DNA of 64,000 nt from assembly GCA_900757615.1 (NCBI GenBank), contig CAAEON010000003.1, positions 1 through 64,000 of the forward strand. The letters run 5' to 3'. The stretch is from an uncultured Collinsella sp. Its GTDB lineage: Bacteria > Actinomycetota > Coriobacteriia > Coriobacteriales > Coriobacteriaceae. Numbering within the stretch: position 1 is the first letter of the stretch; the number at the start of each line of letters is the position of its first letter. Under the pieces are notes generated by a model. It worked only from the letters and a program-made list of their open reading frames with translations, had not been told where the DNA came from and did not search any database. Positions 8,340 through 16,480 of this stretch are shown here, one piece after another. The position numbers were made by a program, and so were the translations under genes.

Positions 8340-9209
8340 CTACCCCGCCAGATACGCTTCCAGCGCGGGCAACGTCGCCTCCGCATCGCGACGGCCAATC
8401 TGATAGATGCGCTCAAGCTCATCGGGCTCGCGACACAGCGACGGCACCTTCACCGATTCGCTCGGCCGCACCACAAAGATCTCGCCAGCGGCTTCGCGAC
8501 GCGCCAAGTCATCGAGCGTGGCATTGTAGACCTCATGCCGATGCTCAAGCGCCGCAACAAACTCCGGATAGTGACGATACACGCGACGCAGCATAGGCAT
8601 CACGCTATTGGGCTGCTTTACAAAGCCCGCCGGCTGCGTCAGCACCACCACGTTGCGGTCATAGCCCTGCGCAAACAGCCAAGCGCTGGGAATGGAATCG
8701 GCAACGCCGCCATCCAAGTACTTACGACCCTCGATGGCAACAGGACGCGTCGCCACGGGAATCGCCGACGACGCCCGGATCCACTCGATATCGCGCTCAT
8801 CGCCATAGGGCAGGTCATGGTAGACGGCTCGTCCCGTCTTAAGATCGGTACACACGCACGTAAACCGCATGGGGCAGGCGCGATATGCCTCCAGGTCGAT
8901 AGGATCGCGCTCGATAGGCACCTCGTGATAGGCAAACTCGGCATTGAACATATCGCCGGTTCGTAGCCAGCTCGTCACGCTCGCATAGCGCTTGTCGGCA
9001 CAATAGGCCTTGTTGTAGCGAATGGCGCGGCCAATCTGGCGCGATTTAAAGTTGTAGCCAAACGCCGCACCCGCCGAGACGCCCACCATATGGTCGCAGG
9101 TTAAGCCATGCTCCATCCACACGTCGAGCACGCCCGCCGTATACATACCGCGGTAGCCGCCTCCCTCGAGCGCAAGCCCCACCGTGCGCGTCGTATCTGG
9201 CTGTGCCAT
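8340..9209 (-). CDS. Patatin-like phospholipase (RssA/YchK group)
   Basis: A 289-residue patatin-family serine hydrolase. The oxyanion-hole motif GGGYRG is near the N terminus, GVSAG carries the nucleophile Ser, and DGGV supplies the catalytic Asp of the Ser-Asp dyad, all in the usual order. There is no signal peptide or membrane segment, so it should act on lipids or acyl esters from inside the cell. The start at 9209 (MAQPDTT) follows GGAGAT; a longer reading frame of 28 extra codons has no such support. It is monocistronic, converging with the thi operon. Substrate is unknown. Confidence 0.88.
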   Translation of the reverse strand: MAQPDTTRTVGLALEGGGYRGMYTAGVLDVWMEHGLTCDHMVGVSAGAAFGYNFKSRQIGRAIRYNKAYCADKRYASVTSWLRTGDMFNAEFAYHEVPIERDPIDLEAYRACPMRFTCVCTDLKTGRAVYHDLPYGDERDIEWIRASSAIPVATRPVAIEGRKYLDGGVADSIPSAWLFAQGYDRNVVVLTQPAGFVKQPNSVMPMLRRVYRHYPEFVAALEHRHEVYNATLDDLARREAAGEIFVVRPSESVKVPSLCREPDELERIYQIGRRDAEATLPALEAYLAG

Positions 9210-9533
9210 GCGACCATCTCCGTTCCTGCGTTTTAAACCGGAACAAGTATACCCATCAACATATACCGACTCAGTCGCATTTATATCGAGCATCGCATCG
9301 CCACGCTACCGATTGGCGAATAATAGCCGCCCGCGGCAGGGGCACCCATATACAATCCTCTATTGTTGTTTATACTACTCAATAGTTATCAACAGCGAAC
9401 ACGGACCGACATATTAAACCAGCGACGCAGCAAGGCGGGGGCCTGGATACACGCAAAACGTTGAGCAGCAACGCGTGTGTACAACGAGCTCGCCCGACGC
9501 AATACACCCCGACCTCAGAAAGCCGCTTACAGC
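9210..9533. other. Intergenic region between divergent genes, no gene seen
   Basis: About 320 bases, locally AT-richer than the neighbourhood around 9345-9420. It holds a small inverted repeat CTATTG (9360-9365) / CAATAG (9380-9385) around a TATACT that could be a -10 box for the GGDEF-EAL gene. No convincing -35 element, small ORF with a ribosome binding site or known RNA motif was found. Confidence 0.5.
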
Positions 9534-12251
9534 ATGGATATCGCCAGCAATTACACCGAGACGCTCGAAAAGACCATCCGTGACCTTCTCGAGCGTCAGG
9601 ACGATCTGATCAGGACTGCCTTTACCGACGAGCTCACCGGGCTTGGCAACCGCGGCGGCTTTGCCCGTTCCCTAGAGGAAATCTGGGAGCAGGAACTGCC
9701 CGTGACCATGGCGTTTATCGACATTGATAACCTTAAGCATTGCAACGATATCTTTGGGCATGACGAGGGAAACCGCTATATCTTGCAGGTAAGCCTCTAT
9801 CTCAAGCTATATATGAAGGTGGACGAGGCGGCATTTCGTCTGGGAGGCGACGAGTTTGCCATCCTGTCTACGATTGCGACCGAGGATGACCTTGCCGAGC
9901 GTCTGGAGCACTGTCGAGAGGTCCTGCTCAAGAATAACGATTCCGAGATGCCTCACTCGTTTAGCTACGGAGTGTCACACGCCGACCCCGCCCTGGGCGA
10001 AGCCTCCAATCGCATGACGCTCGATGCCGACCATCGCATGTACGACTACAAGCTGCGCCATGCCGTGCACCTTGATCGACGCAATATCACGCAAGTCCAC
10101 GCCGACGATTTCGAAGTTAGCGATCGCATTTTCGACGCCCTTTCGATGCTCAACGAAGGCCGTTATTGCTTTATCGAGAACTTGGACAAGCATCGCACCC
10201 TTTGGTCACAAGGCGCCTTGCGCGACCTCGCTCTTCCTTCCGAGCATATCGACAACTGCCACGATTACTGGAAAACGCGTGTCCATCCCGATGACCTTGA
10301 GGCCTATACCAGCGATATCGACCAAATCTACAACGGCTCCAAACACCGCCGCGTCATGCAGTACCGTATGCGCAATGCCGCGGGCGACTACGTCCTTTGC
10401 CGCGCTCGCGGGTTTCGTATCGACGGCGACGGAAATACCCCCTCGCTCTATGTCGGCGAGCTCGTCAACCACTCGCTTGCCGAAACCGTCGACGCCGCTA
10501 CGGGCCTCGGAACGCAGCGTATGCTGATCAACGCTATCGATGCCTGCCGTCGCGACCGTTGCGAGACGGGGCTTATAGCGGTGCGCATTCGTGGCACGGC
10601 AAAGCTCAACGAGCTCTATGGGGCCGAGGCTGTCGACAACATGCTCGCCGAATACGCAGGCCGCATGTTGTCGATCACCCGCGGCAGGAGTCGCGTCTTC
10701 CGCTCACGAAACGCCCAGTTCGTCGTGCTTAGCAACGAGTTGGGCCACGAGGCATTCGAGCAACTGACCCATCATCTTAAAGAAGCCGTTTTCGCTCCTG
10801 TTCAAATCGCGGGCGATACCATTACCCCCGTCTGCCTCGTCGTTCCGGCCTTTTACGAGCGCTTAATCAATCAAGCGACCGCCGTTTTAGGCGAGCTCGA
10901 CCGTCGTCTTCGTGCGGCCGGCGGGCTTGTTCCCAACGACAGCCTCCCCATACCTGAGATTGAGTGCAAAAGCGCCGTCGCCGAACGCATCGATACGCTC
11001 ACGGGCCTCTATCGACCCAGCGAGTTTATGCGGCGTGCCAACGCATTTCTGAGGACAGGGCACGACGGCGCTTGGTGTATCGCCACCGTCGACATGGGAC
11101 ACATGCGGCTGTTCAACGAATGGCACGGACAGGCCGAGGGCGACCGCATGCTCGCCGATGTGGGCACGGTCCTCAAGGACATCGAGAATGCCGACATGGG
11201 CGTCGCAGGGTACTGGGGCCAAGATGACTTTTGCGTACTCATCCCCTTTGAGCACGACACCGTCCATAAAATCTATAACCGCGTTCGCGAAGCCGTGGCC
11301 AAGCATGATAACGGCGTAGGTTTCTGGCCGTCCATGGGTGTCTACCCCATCGACTCCAACGAGGAAATCACCATCGATGCACAGGCCAAGGCCATGTTTA
11401 CCAATCGGCGCGCGAAAAACGACTTTAAGGATCGCATTGCCGTCTTTCGCCCCGAGGAATACAAGCGCGAGGTTGCGTTTCACCGCACCCTCACCGAGTT
11501 CCAGTATGCGCTCTCAAACGACCGCATCACCTACTACCTGCAGCCACTGGTTGATATGGAAACCGGCGAGATCATTGGCGCCGAGGCGCTCACACGCTGG
11601 ATCGACAAAGATGGATCGTTAATTCCGCCCGCGTCCTTTATCCCGGCGCTCGAGGAAAGCGGCTTTGTGGTGACGCTCGACAAGTATATTTGGCAGGGTG
11701 TCGCCTCGTGGCTGCGCAAGCGCATCGACCAGGGGCTTCGCGTAATTCCGATTTCCCTTAACGTGTCGCGTGTCGACATCCTCGCCTGCGATGTCGCCAA
11801 GCACATGAGCGCACTGGCTGCTCAGTACAACCTGCCGCCCGAGCTCATGCGCATCGAAATCACCGAAACCGCCTATACCGGAGAATCCGAGGCGGTGGAC
11901 AAGCTGACGGCAGACCTGCATAATCAGGGCTTTTTGACCTATATGGACGACTTTGGCACCGGCCAGTCCACGCTCGCAATGCTCAAGAACGTCAACGTCG
12001 ATGTTATCAAGCTCGACCGCACCTTTTTGCCTGATGGGAAAACCGACAACCGGAGCTCCCGGATCGTGTCGTCCATGCTCGAGATGGCGCAATCGTTGCA
12101 CCTGCCCGTTGTGGTCGAAGGCATCGAGACAAATGAGCAGGCACAGCTGCTGCGCCAGATGGGCGCCCGCTACGCACAAGGGTTCCTCTACCACCGTCCC
12201 ATGCCGGTGGAGGATTTTGAGGCATTGTTCGATGGTGGCAAAAACAACTGA
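9534..12251 (+). CDS. Multi-domain cyclic-di-GMP protein: GGDEF, PAS-like, two degenerate GGDEF, EAL
   Basis: A 905-residue cytoplasmic protein without membrane segments. Order of domains: a GGDEF domain with intact RLGGDEFAIL (motif at 104-108); a PAS-like region (about 190-330); a degenerate GGDEF-like domain in which the motif reads RSRNAQFVVL; another degenerate one reading YWGQDDFCVL; and a C-terminal EAL domain (from about 655). The EAL domain keeps EALTRW (Glu about 684), SLNVSR, EITET, DDFGTG, IKLD, EGIET and the final QGF, so phosphodiesterase activity is expected. A longer start at 9477 is possible, but the ATG at 9534 begins the region shared with the paralogue at 12379. Net direction of c-di-GMP turnover cannot be told. 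Confidence 0.9.
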   Translation: MDIASNYTETLEKTIRDLLERQDDLIRTAFTDELTGLGNRGGFARSLEEIWEQELPVTMAFIDIDNLKHCNDIFGHDEGNRYILQVSLYLKLYMKVDEAAFRLGGDEFAILSTIATEDDLAERLEHCREVLLKNNDSEMPHSFSYGVSHADPALGEASNRMTLDADHRMYDYKLRHAVHLDRRNITQVHADDFEVSDRIFDALSMLNEGRYCFIENLDKHRTLWSQGALRDLALPSEHIDNCHDYWKTRVHPDDLEAYTSDIDQIYNGSKHRRVMQYRMRNAAGDYVLCRARGFRIDGDGNTPSLYVGELVNHSLAETVDAATGLGTQRMLINAIDACRRDRCETGLIAVRIRGTAKLNELYGAEAVDNMLAEYAGRMLSITRGRSRVFRSRNAQFVVLSNELGHEAFEQLTHHLKEAVFAPVQIAGDTITPVCLVVPAFYERLINQATAVLGELDRRLRAAGGLVPNDSLPIPEIECKSAVAERIDTLTGLYRPSEFMRRANAFLRTGHDGAWCIATVDMGHMRLFNEWHGQAEGDRMLADVGTVLKDIENADMGVAGYWGQDDFCVLIPFEHDTVHKIYNRVREAVAKHDNGVGFWPSMGVYPIDSNEEITIDAQAKAMFTNRRAKNDFKDRIAVFRPEEYKREVAFHRTLTEFQYALSNDRITYYLQPLVDMETGEIIGAEALTRWIDKDGSLIPPASFIPALEESGFVVTLDKYIWQGVASWLRKRIDQGLRVIPISLNVSRVDILACDVAKHMSALAAQYNLPPELMRIEITETAYTGESEAVDKLTADLHNQGFLTYMDDFGTGQSTLAMLKNVNVDVIKLDRTFLPDGKTDNRSSRIVSSMLEMAQSLHLPVVVEGIETNEQAQLLRQMGARYAQGFLYHRPMPVEDFEALFDGGKNN

Positions 12252-12308
12252 TACGCTCGCGCGCAAAACACCACCGTCTAGGGGAGCATTTGTCCCCATT
12301 GGCTAACT

Positions 12309-12341
12309 CATATCCCCAATTCAAACCGAATTGGGGATATG
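12309..12341. repeat. Perfect inverted repeat between the two GGDEF genes
   Basis: Arms of 14 bases (12309-12322 and 12328-12341) around a 5-base loop, 37 bases before the start of the second GGDEF gene. A small GGGGA/TCCCC hairpin precedes it at 12281-12297. No T run follows, so it may be an operator, an mRNA hairpin or a weak terminator. Confidence 0.6.
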
Positions 12342-12378
12342 ATACGGAGCATCCTGTCACCCAAGGAGGTTATCCATC

Positions 12379-13908
12379 ATGAACGAGTCGTATCGCCTGG
12401 GCGAGCAATCAATCATTGCCCATCTTCAGCGACTCGCGAACGGGGCCTCAACCGCCGAGCTCGACGTTGACGCGCTGCCCACGGAGTTGCGCGCCGTCGG
12501 CGAGCAACTGCAGAAAACGCTCGCCGTCTTGCAACAAGAACGCCAGCTGCTTGAGCGCAGCGCCTATATCGATTCGCTCACCAATCTTGGCAACCGCGGT
12601 GGACTCGACCACCATGTCGATCAGCTCTGGCTCAAAGGCGCCCCCTTCACCTGCGCCTATATTGACATCGATCACCTCAAGCACTGCAACGATAAGTTTG
12701 GCCACGCCGAGGGCAACCGCTATATTCTGGGCATCTGTCGTGCGCTCACCGAGACCATGGAGCACGATGACCTGCTGTTCCGTATCGGTGGAGACGAATT
12801 TGTACTCGTGTCCCCCACGACAGGCGAAGCCGAGCTCGAGCAGCGCTTGGAGCGGACACGCACCGATCTTGTCGAGGCAACATCGGACGGCAAGGCGCCC
12901 ATGATCGCCAGTTTTAGTTTTGGTTGCTCGCACGTCGACCCGCTTGCAGGCGATTCGCGTCGCCAGATGACAATGGATGCCGATCGCAAAATGTATCGCT
13001 ACAAGCTCATGCACCGCGTGCAGCAACCGAAAGACAATGACGTGCCACAACACCCAATCGTCGATCAGCTTCCCTGCAACGACCGGGTGTTCCAAGCGAT
13101 CTCCATGAGCTCCGAGACGCGCTATCCGTTTATCCTTAACCTCGATACGGGAGAATCGCAATGGTCGGTTAACGCCGTGCGCGATTTTGACCTGCCCTCC
13201 CAGCACCCTTTTAACTCGGTCGATATGTGGCTTGCTCGCGTCCACCCCGAGGACCGCGACAACGTACGCGCCGAGCTCGACATGGTGATAAACGGCACAT
13301 GGCACTTCCACTACATGCAGTACCGCGTTATGGATGCTACCGGAGCGTACGCGCTTTGCGACTGCACGGGCTACCGCTTGGACGGCACCGATACCGAGCC
13401 CAACATGTATGTGGGCACTATCATCAACCGAAGCCTAGCAGATACGACCGACTCGGTAACGGGTCTGGGCGATGTCCACGCCCTGGTCAACGCTATTGGA
13501 GAGATGCGCCGCGCGCCGCGCGAGGCTGGCTTTATTGCCATTAAGGTCGACGATATCGCCGAGGTCAATGCCCGCTTTGGATTCGACGCAGGCGACCGCG
13601 TGCTCGCCGAAAGCGCCGCCTGCCTCATGGATTGTTCGCGCGGCAAGGGCCGCCTGTTCCGCTCAACAGGACCGACATTCGTGGCGCTTTTCGACGACCT
13701 TGATCCCGAAGAGACCAACGCGATTGCAGAGGAAATCGAGCGGTTCCTGGGTTCGCCTGTGCTCATCGGATCGCTTGAATACCAACCGCCCCTTCGTGTG
13801 GCCACGCTTCATCTGGACGCCGTCGACCGACAGCCCGTTTCCATTCTGAATGAGCTCAAAGCGCTACTTGAAGAAGCACCGCAGGTACCGGGCACCAAAC
13901 TGGACTAG
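12379..13908 (+). CDS. GGDEF protein with PAS-like and degenerate second GGDEF domain
   Basis: A 509-residue paralogue of the preceding gene product. An N-terminal helix with coiled-coil character (about residues 35-62) leads into a GGDEF domain with intact RIGGDEFVLV (motif at 137-141) and a DSLTNLGNRGG start, then a PAS-like region containing the HPEDRDNVRAEL segment that matches the neighbour's HPDDLEAYTSDI, and a second GGDEF-like domain with the active motif lost (RSTGPTFVAL). It has no EAL domain. The start follows AAGGAGG. Diguanylate cyclase activity of the first domain is expected from the motif. The shared order suggests duplication, with later gain or loss of the EAL half. Confidence 0.9.
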   Translation: MNESYRLGEQSIIAHLQRLANGASTAELDVDALPTELRAVGEQLQKTLAVLQQERQLLERSAYIDSLTNLGNRGGLDHHVDQLWLKGAPFTCAYIDIDHLKHCNDKFGHAEGNRYILGICRALTETMEHDDLLFRIGGDEFVLVSPTTGEAELEQRLERTRTDLVEATSDGKAPMIASFSFGCSHVDPLAGDSRRQMTMDADRKMYRYKLMHRVQQPKDNDVPQHPIVDQLPCNDRVFQAISMSSETRYPFILNLDTGESQWSVNAVRDFDLPSQHPFNSVDMWLARVHPEDRDNVRAELDMVINGTWHFHYMQYRVMDATGAYALCDCTGYRLDGTDTEPNMYVGTIINRSLADTTDSVTGLGDVHALVNAIGEMRRAPREAGFIAIKVDDIAEVNARFGFDAGDRVLAESAACLMDCSRGKGRLFRSTGPTFVALFDDLDPEETNAIAEEIERFLGSPVLIGSLEYQPPLRVATLHLDAVDRQPVSILNELKALLEEAPQVPGTKLD

Positions 13909-13912
13909 CGTC

Positions 13913-13957
13913 GTGGGGCGCGATGTGAAACACAAGCCGTTTCGCATCGCGCCCCAC
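13913..13957 (+). terminator. Hairpin terminator after the second GGDEF gene
   Basis: Arms 13913-13931 and 13939-13957 pair over 19 positions with one G-T pair, closing a 7-base loop. It starts 4 bases after the stop codon. No long T run follows, but the stem is very stable. Confidence 0.75.
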
Positions 13958-14019
13958 GCCATCTGCTCTCTCGTGCGATAATCCTCCGCAGAAGTCACCG
14001 ACAGCAGAGGGAGTTTGTG

Positions 14020-14643
14020 ATGAAGGTTCTTTTGGTCAACGGCAGCCCCAAGGCAAACGGCAACACCGCTCGCGCGCTTGCCGAAGTCGCCGAGCAGCTT
14101 AAAGCCGAGGGTATCGGCAGCGAGGTATTCCAACTGGGCGCCAAGCCCATCCGCGACTGCATCGGCTGCGGCCAGTGCGCCAAGCTTGGCGGTCGCTGCA
14201 CCTTTGATGGCGACGTGGTGAACGAGCTCATCGCCGCTGCCGAGCAGGCAGACGGCTTTGTCTTTGGCTCACCCGTCTACTACGCGCATCCCAGCGGCCG
14301 CATCCTCTCGGCCCTCGACCGCGCCTTCTATGCAGGCAGCAAGGCCTTTGCTCACAAGCCGGGCGCCGCGGTCGCCGTTGCCCGCCGCGGCGGCACGTCG
14401 ACCACCTTCGATGTACTCAATAAATACTTCACCATCAACCAGATGCCCGTGGTCGCCTCCACCTATTGGAACAACGTCTTTGGTGCCATGCCGGGCGAGG
14501 CCGCCCAGGACGCCGAGGGTCTTGCTACCATGCGAAACATCGGCAAAAACATGGCCTGGCTCCTGCGCTGCATCGAGGCAGGACAGGCCGCCGGCATCGA
14601 AGCCCCCGAAGCCGATCGCGCCAGGACCAACTTCATTCGATAA
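14020..14643 (+). CDS. Flavodoxin-like NAD(P)H-dependent FMN oxidoreductase
   Basis: A 207-residue protein of the iron-sulfur flavoprotein / FMN-reductase group. The N-terminal NGSPKANGNTARAL is the FMN phosphate-binding loop, CIGCGQCAKLGGRCTF is the cysteine cluster seen in this family, and GSPVYYAHPSGR contributes to the isoalloxazine pocket. It is cytoplasmic. The ATG at 14020 follows GAGGGAG; a GTG directly upstream is an in-frame alternative. It stands between two hairpin structures and is probably a single gene. Electron acceptor and partner are unknown; the three close cysteines might hold a metal centre or act as thiols. Confidence 0.88.
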   Translation: MKVLLVNGSPKANGNTARALAEVAEQLKAEGIGSEVFQLGAKPIRDCIGCGQCAKLGGRCTFDGDVVNELIAAAEQADGFVFGSPVYYAHPSGRILSALDRAFYAGSKAFAHKPGAAVAVARRGGTSTTFDVLNKYFTINQMPVVASTYWNNVFGAMPGEAAQDAEGLATMRNIGKNMAWLLRCIEAGQAAGIEAPEADRARTNFIR

Positions 14644-14650
14644 GTCCAGC

Positions 14651-14818
14651 GGTGGTCACCTCGATGTACTGTCAATGTCAGCGAAAAGCCAGCTGATGAG
14701 GCAAGGTGCCTTGAAAGAGGGGGCGCTGGGCTTTTGCCCGCGCCCGACGATTGAAAGGCAGATTGCCCATCAGATGGCTTTGCAGCGTCGAGGTGACCGC
14801 CGTTCGTTAGAACGGCGG
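14651..14818 (+). promoter_or_regulatory. Structured leader with two mutually exclusive hairpins
   Basis: The 183-base gap before the ArsC-like gene folds on paper into one long hairpin: 14651-14664 pairs with 14788-14801 (14 positions, one G-T), 14685-14704 pairs with about 14763-14781, 14707-14712 with 14755-14760, and 14721-14745 is a GC-rich tip. A second 9-bp hairpin, 14797-14805 with 14810-14818 (GTTA loop), reuses the 3' strand of the closing stem and covers GGCGGA, the only candidate ribosome binding site for the ATG at 14827. This is the layout of a sequestrator/anti-sequestrator switch. It matches no riboswitch class I can recall. A miniature palindromic insertion is the alternative. 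Confidence 0.55.
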
Positions 14819-14826
14819 AACATTAT

Positions 14827-15168
14827 ATGAACGTGCAAATCTTCGGCACCAAAAAGTCCTTCGATACCAAGAAGGCCCAGCGCTATTTTAAGGAGCGCCG
14901 CATTAAGGTGCAGTTTATCGACCTTAAGGAAAAGGAGATGAGCAAGGGCGAGCTCACGAGCGTGATGCAGGCGGTCGGCGGCATTGACAAGCTGCTCAAC
15001 CCCAAGGCCAAGGACGAGGAGACGCTCGCGCTCATCCAGCACCTCACCCCTAGCCAGCGCTTCGATAAACTGCTCGAGAATCAGCAAGTTCTAGCCGAGC
15101 CCATTGTGCGCAATGGCAAAAAGGCCACCGTCGGTTATTGCCCCGATGTATGGGGGGCCTGGGAGTAG
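14827..15168 (+). CDS. ArsC/Spx-family protein lacking the active-site cysteine
   Basis: A 113-residue thioredoxin-fold protein of the ArsC/YffB/Spx family: FGTKKSFDTKKAQRYF at the N terminus, the FIDLKEKEMSKGEL helix region and the VGGIDKLLN and LAEPIVRNGKKATVGY segments are typical. In family members position 11 is the catalytic or redox-sensing Cys; here it is Ser (TCC at 14857-14859). Only one other Cys, near the C terminus, is left. Arsenate reductase activity is therefore unlikely and a binding or regulatory role is more plausible. The ribosome binding site (GGCGGA, 7 bases upstream) lies inside a hairpin of the structured leader. Confidence 0.85.
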   Translation: MNVQIFGTKKSFDTKKAQRYFKERRIKVQFIDLKEKEMSKGELTSVMQAVGGIDKLLNPKAKDEETLALIQHLTPSQRFDKLLENQQVLAEPIVRNGKKATVGYCPDVWGAWE

Positions 15169-15254
15169 CCTGTGTTATTTGCCGGCGCGTGGGTATAAGA
15201 GCAGGCGTTTGGCATAAGATTCAACTGTAAGCCATGTCTAACAAAGGAGGGCAC

Positions 15255-16385
15255 ATGCCCAACAAACCCGTGAAGATCATCATGCTTACCGGATACCTCG
15301 GTGCCGGCAAGACCACGCTGCTCAACCACATCCTCGCTAACGACGGCGGTATCCGCGCCGCCGTGATCGTCAACGATATCGGCGAGATCAATGTGGACGC
15401 CAGCCTCATCGCCGACGGCGGCCTTTCCGAGACCGACGACCTCATCCCGCTCACCAACGGCTGCATCTGCTGCACGCTTTCGGATGACCTGGCTAACCAG
15501 CTGCAGGGCATCGCCGATTCGGGCAACTTCGACTACATCATCATCGAGGCCTCGGGCATTTGCGAGCCCATTCCCATCGCCTACACCATCTCGAGCTTCT
15601 GCGACGAGGCCAAGGTGGGCGGCGAGCCCAAGCTCGCACTCGACAACATCGTGGCCGTGGTCGATTGTGCCCGCATGTACGACGAGTTCAACGGCGGTCG
15701 CGACCTGCTGGCCGAGGATATCGACGAGGACGACATCGAGAGCCTGCTCATCCAGCAGATCGAGTTCTGCTCCACGCTGATCCTCAACAAGACCGACACC
15801 GTGACGCCTGAGCAGATTGCCGAGCTCAAGGCCATCGTGCGCAGCCTGCAGAAAGACGCCGTAATTGTCGAGGCCCAAAACGGCGAGGTCCCCATGGAGG
15901 AGCTGCTCGATACCGACCGCTTCGACTTTATGCGCGCCTACAACTCCGCCGCCTGGATCGAGGCCATGGAGCATCCCGAGGAGCACGACGACCCCGAGGT
16001 GCTCGAGTACGACATCGAGACCTTTGTGTACTCGCGCCGCAAGCCGTTTGACCTGCAGAAGTTCACCGATTTTGTTGAGCAGGAGTGGCCCGACGAGGTC
16101 ATCCGCGTCAAGGGTCCGCTGTGGCAGACCGGCGATCCGGACATGTGCTACATGTTTGAGCAGGCCGGCCACCAGATGCGCCTGATGGAGAACGGTCTGT
16201 TCGTTGACTCCGCGCCCGAGGGTGAGAAGCAGAAGATCATCGACGAGAACCCCGAGATCATGCAGATTTGGGACGACGAGACGGGCGACCGCATGACGAG
16301 CCTGTGCATCATCGGCCGTCACATGGACAAGGATGCGCTCATCGCCTCCCTCGATGCCTGCCTGACCGACTGGCACCGCGCCTAG
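15255..16385 (+). CDS. CobW/COG0523-family GTPase, metal chaperone type
   Basis: A 376-residue G3E-family GTPase. Walker A is GYLGAGKTT near the N terminus, the metal-binding CxCC motif is present as GCICC, the DxxG-like region follows at IIEASGICEP and the guanine-specificity motif is NKTD. A C-terminal CobW_C domain follows (from about residue 255). Members of this family deliver Zn, Co or Ni to client proteins at the cost of GTP. The start at 15255 lies after AAAGGAGG; an upstream in-frame ATG would place that site inside the gene. It ends before a strong terminator. No zinc-uptake gene is adjacent, so the metal and the client are open. Confidence 0.92.
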   Translation: MPNKPVKIIMLTGYLGAGKTTLLNHILANDGGIRAAVIVNDIGEINVDASLIADGGLSETDDLIPLTNGCICCTLSDDLANQLQGIADSGNFDYIIIEASGICEPIPIAYTISSFCDEAKVGGEPKLALDNIVAVVDCARMYDEFNGGRDLLAEDIDEDDIESLLIQQIEFCSTLILNKTDTVTPEQIAELKAIVRSLQKDAVIVEAQNGEVPMEELLDTDRFDFMRAYNSAAWIEAMEHPEEHDDPEVLEYDIETFVYSRRKPFDLQKFTDFVEQEWPDEVIRVKGPLWQTGDPDMCYMFEQAGHQMRLMENGLFVDSAPEGEKQKIIDENPEIMQIWDDETGDRMTSLCIIGRHMDKDALIASLDACLTDWHRA

Positions 16386-16425
16386 GTTTATCCAAGCGGG
16401 CATTTTTCCGCCCACGTAACCGCCT

Positions 16426-16459
16426 AACCACCACGAAGGTACCCTTCGTGGTGGTTTTT
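16426..16459 (+). terminator. Intrinsic terminator after the CobW gene
   Basis: Fourteen-bp stem (16426-16439 with 16443-16456) with a tight loop and a TTTTT run, 40 bases after the stop codon and 22 bases before trmL. Confidence 0.9.
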
Positions 16460-16480
16460 CGTTCTGAGCCAAGGAGATTC

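Noticed and set aside
14651..14818. 6S RNA, T-box leader or cobalamin riboswitch
   Set aside because: The bubble and stem arrangement is only superficially like 6S RNA; there is no AGGGTGGNACCGCG T-box and no B12 box. It is left as an unknown structured leader.
15135..16472. A 445-codon open frame on the minus strand
   Set aside because: Antisense to the CobW gene, whose Walker A, CxCC and NKTD motifs are intact. Composition is dominated by Val, Leu, Asp, Gly and His as in other shadows.
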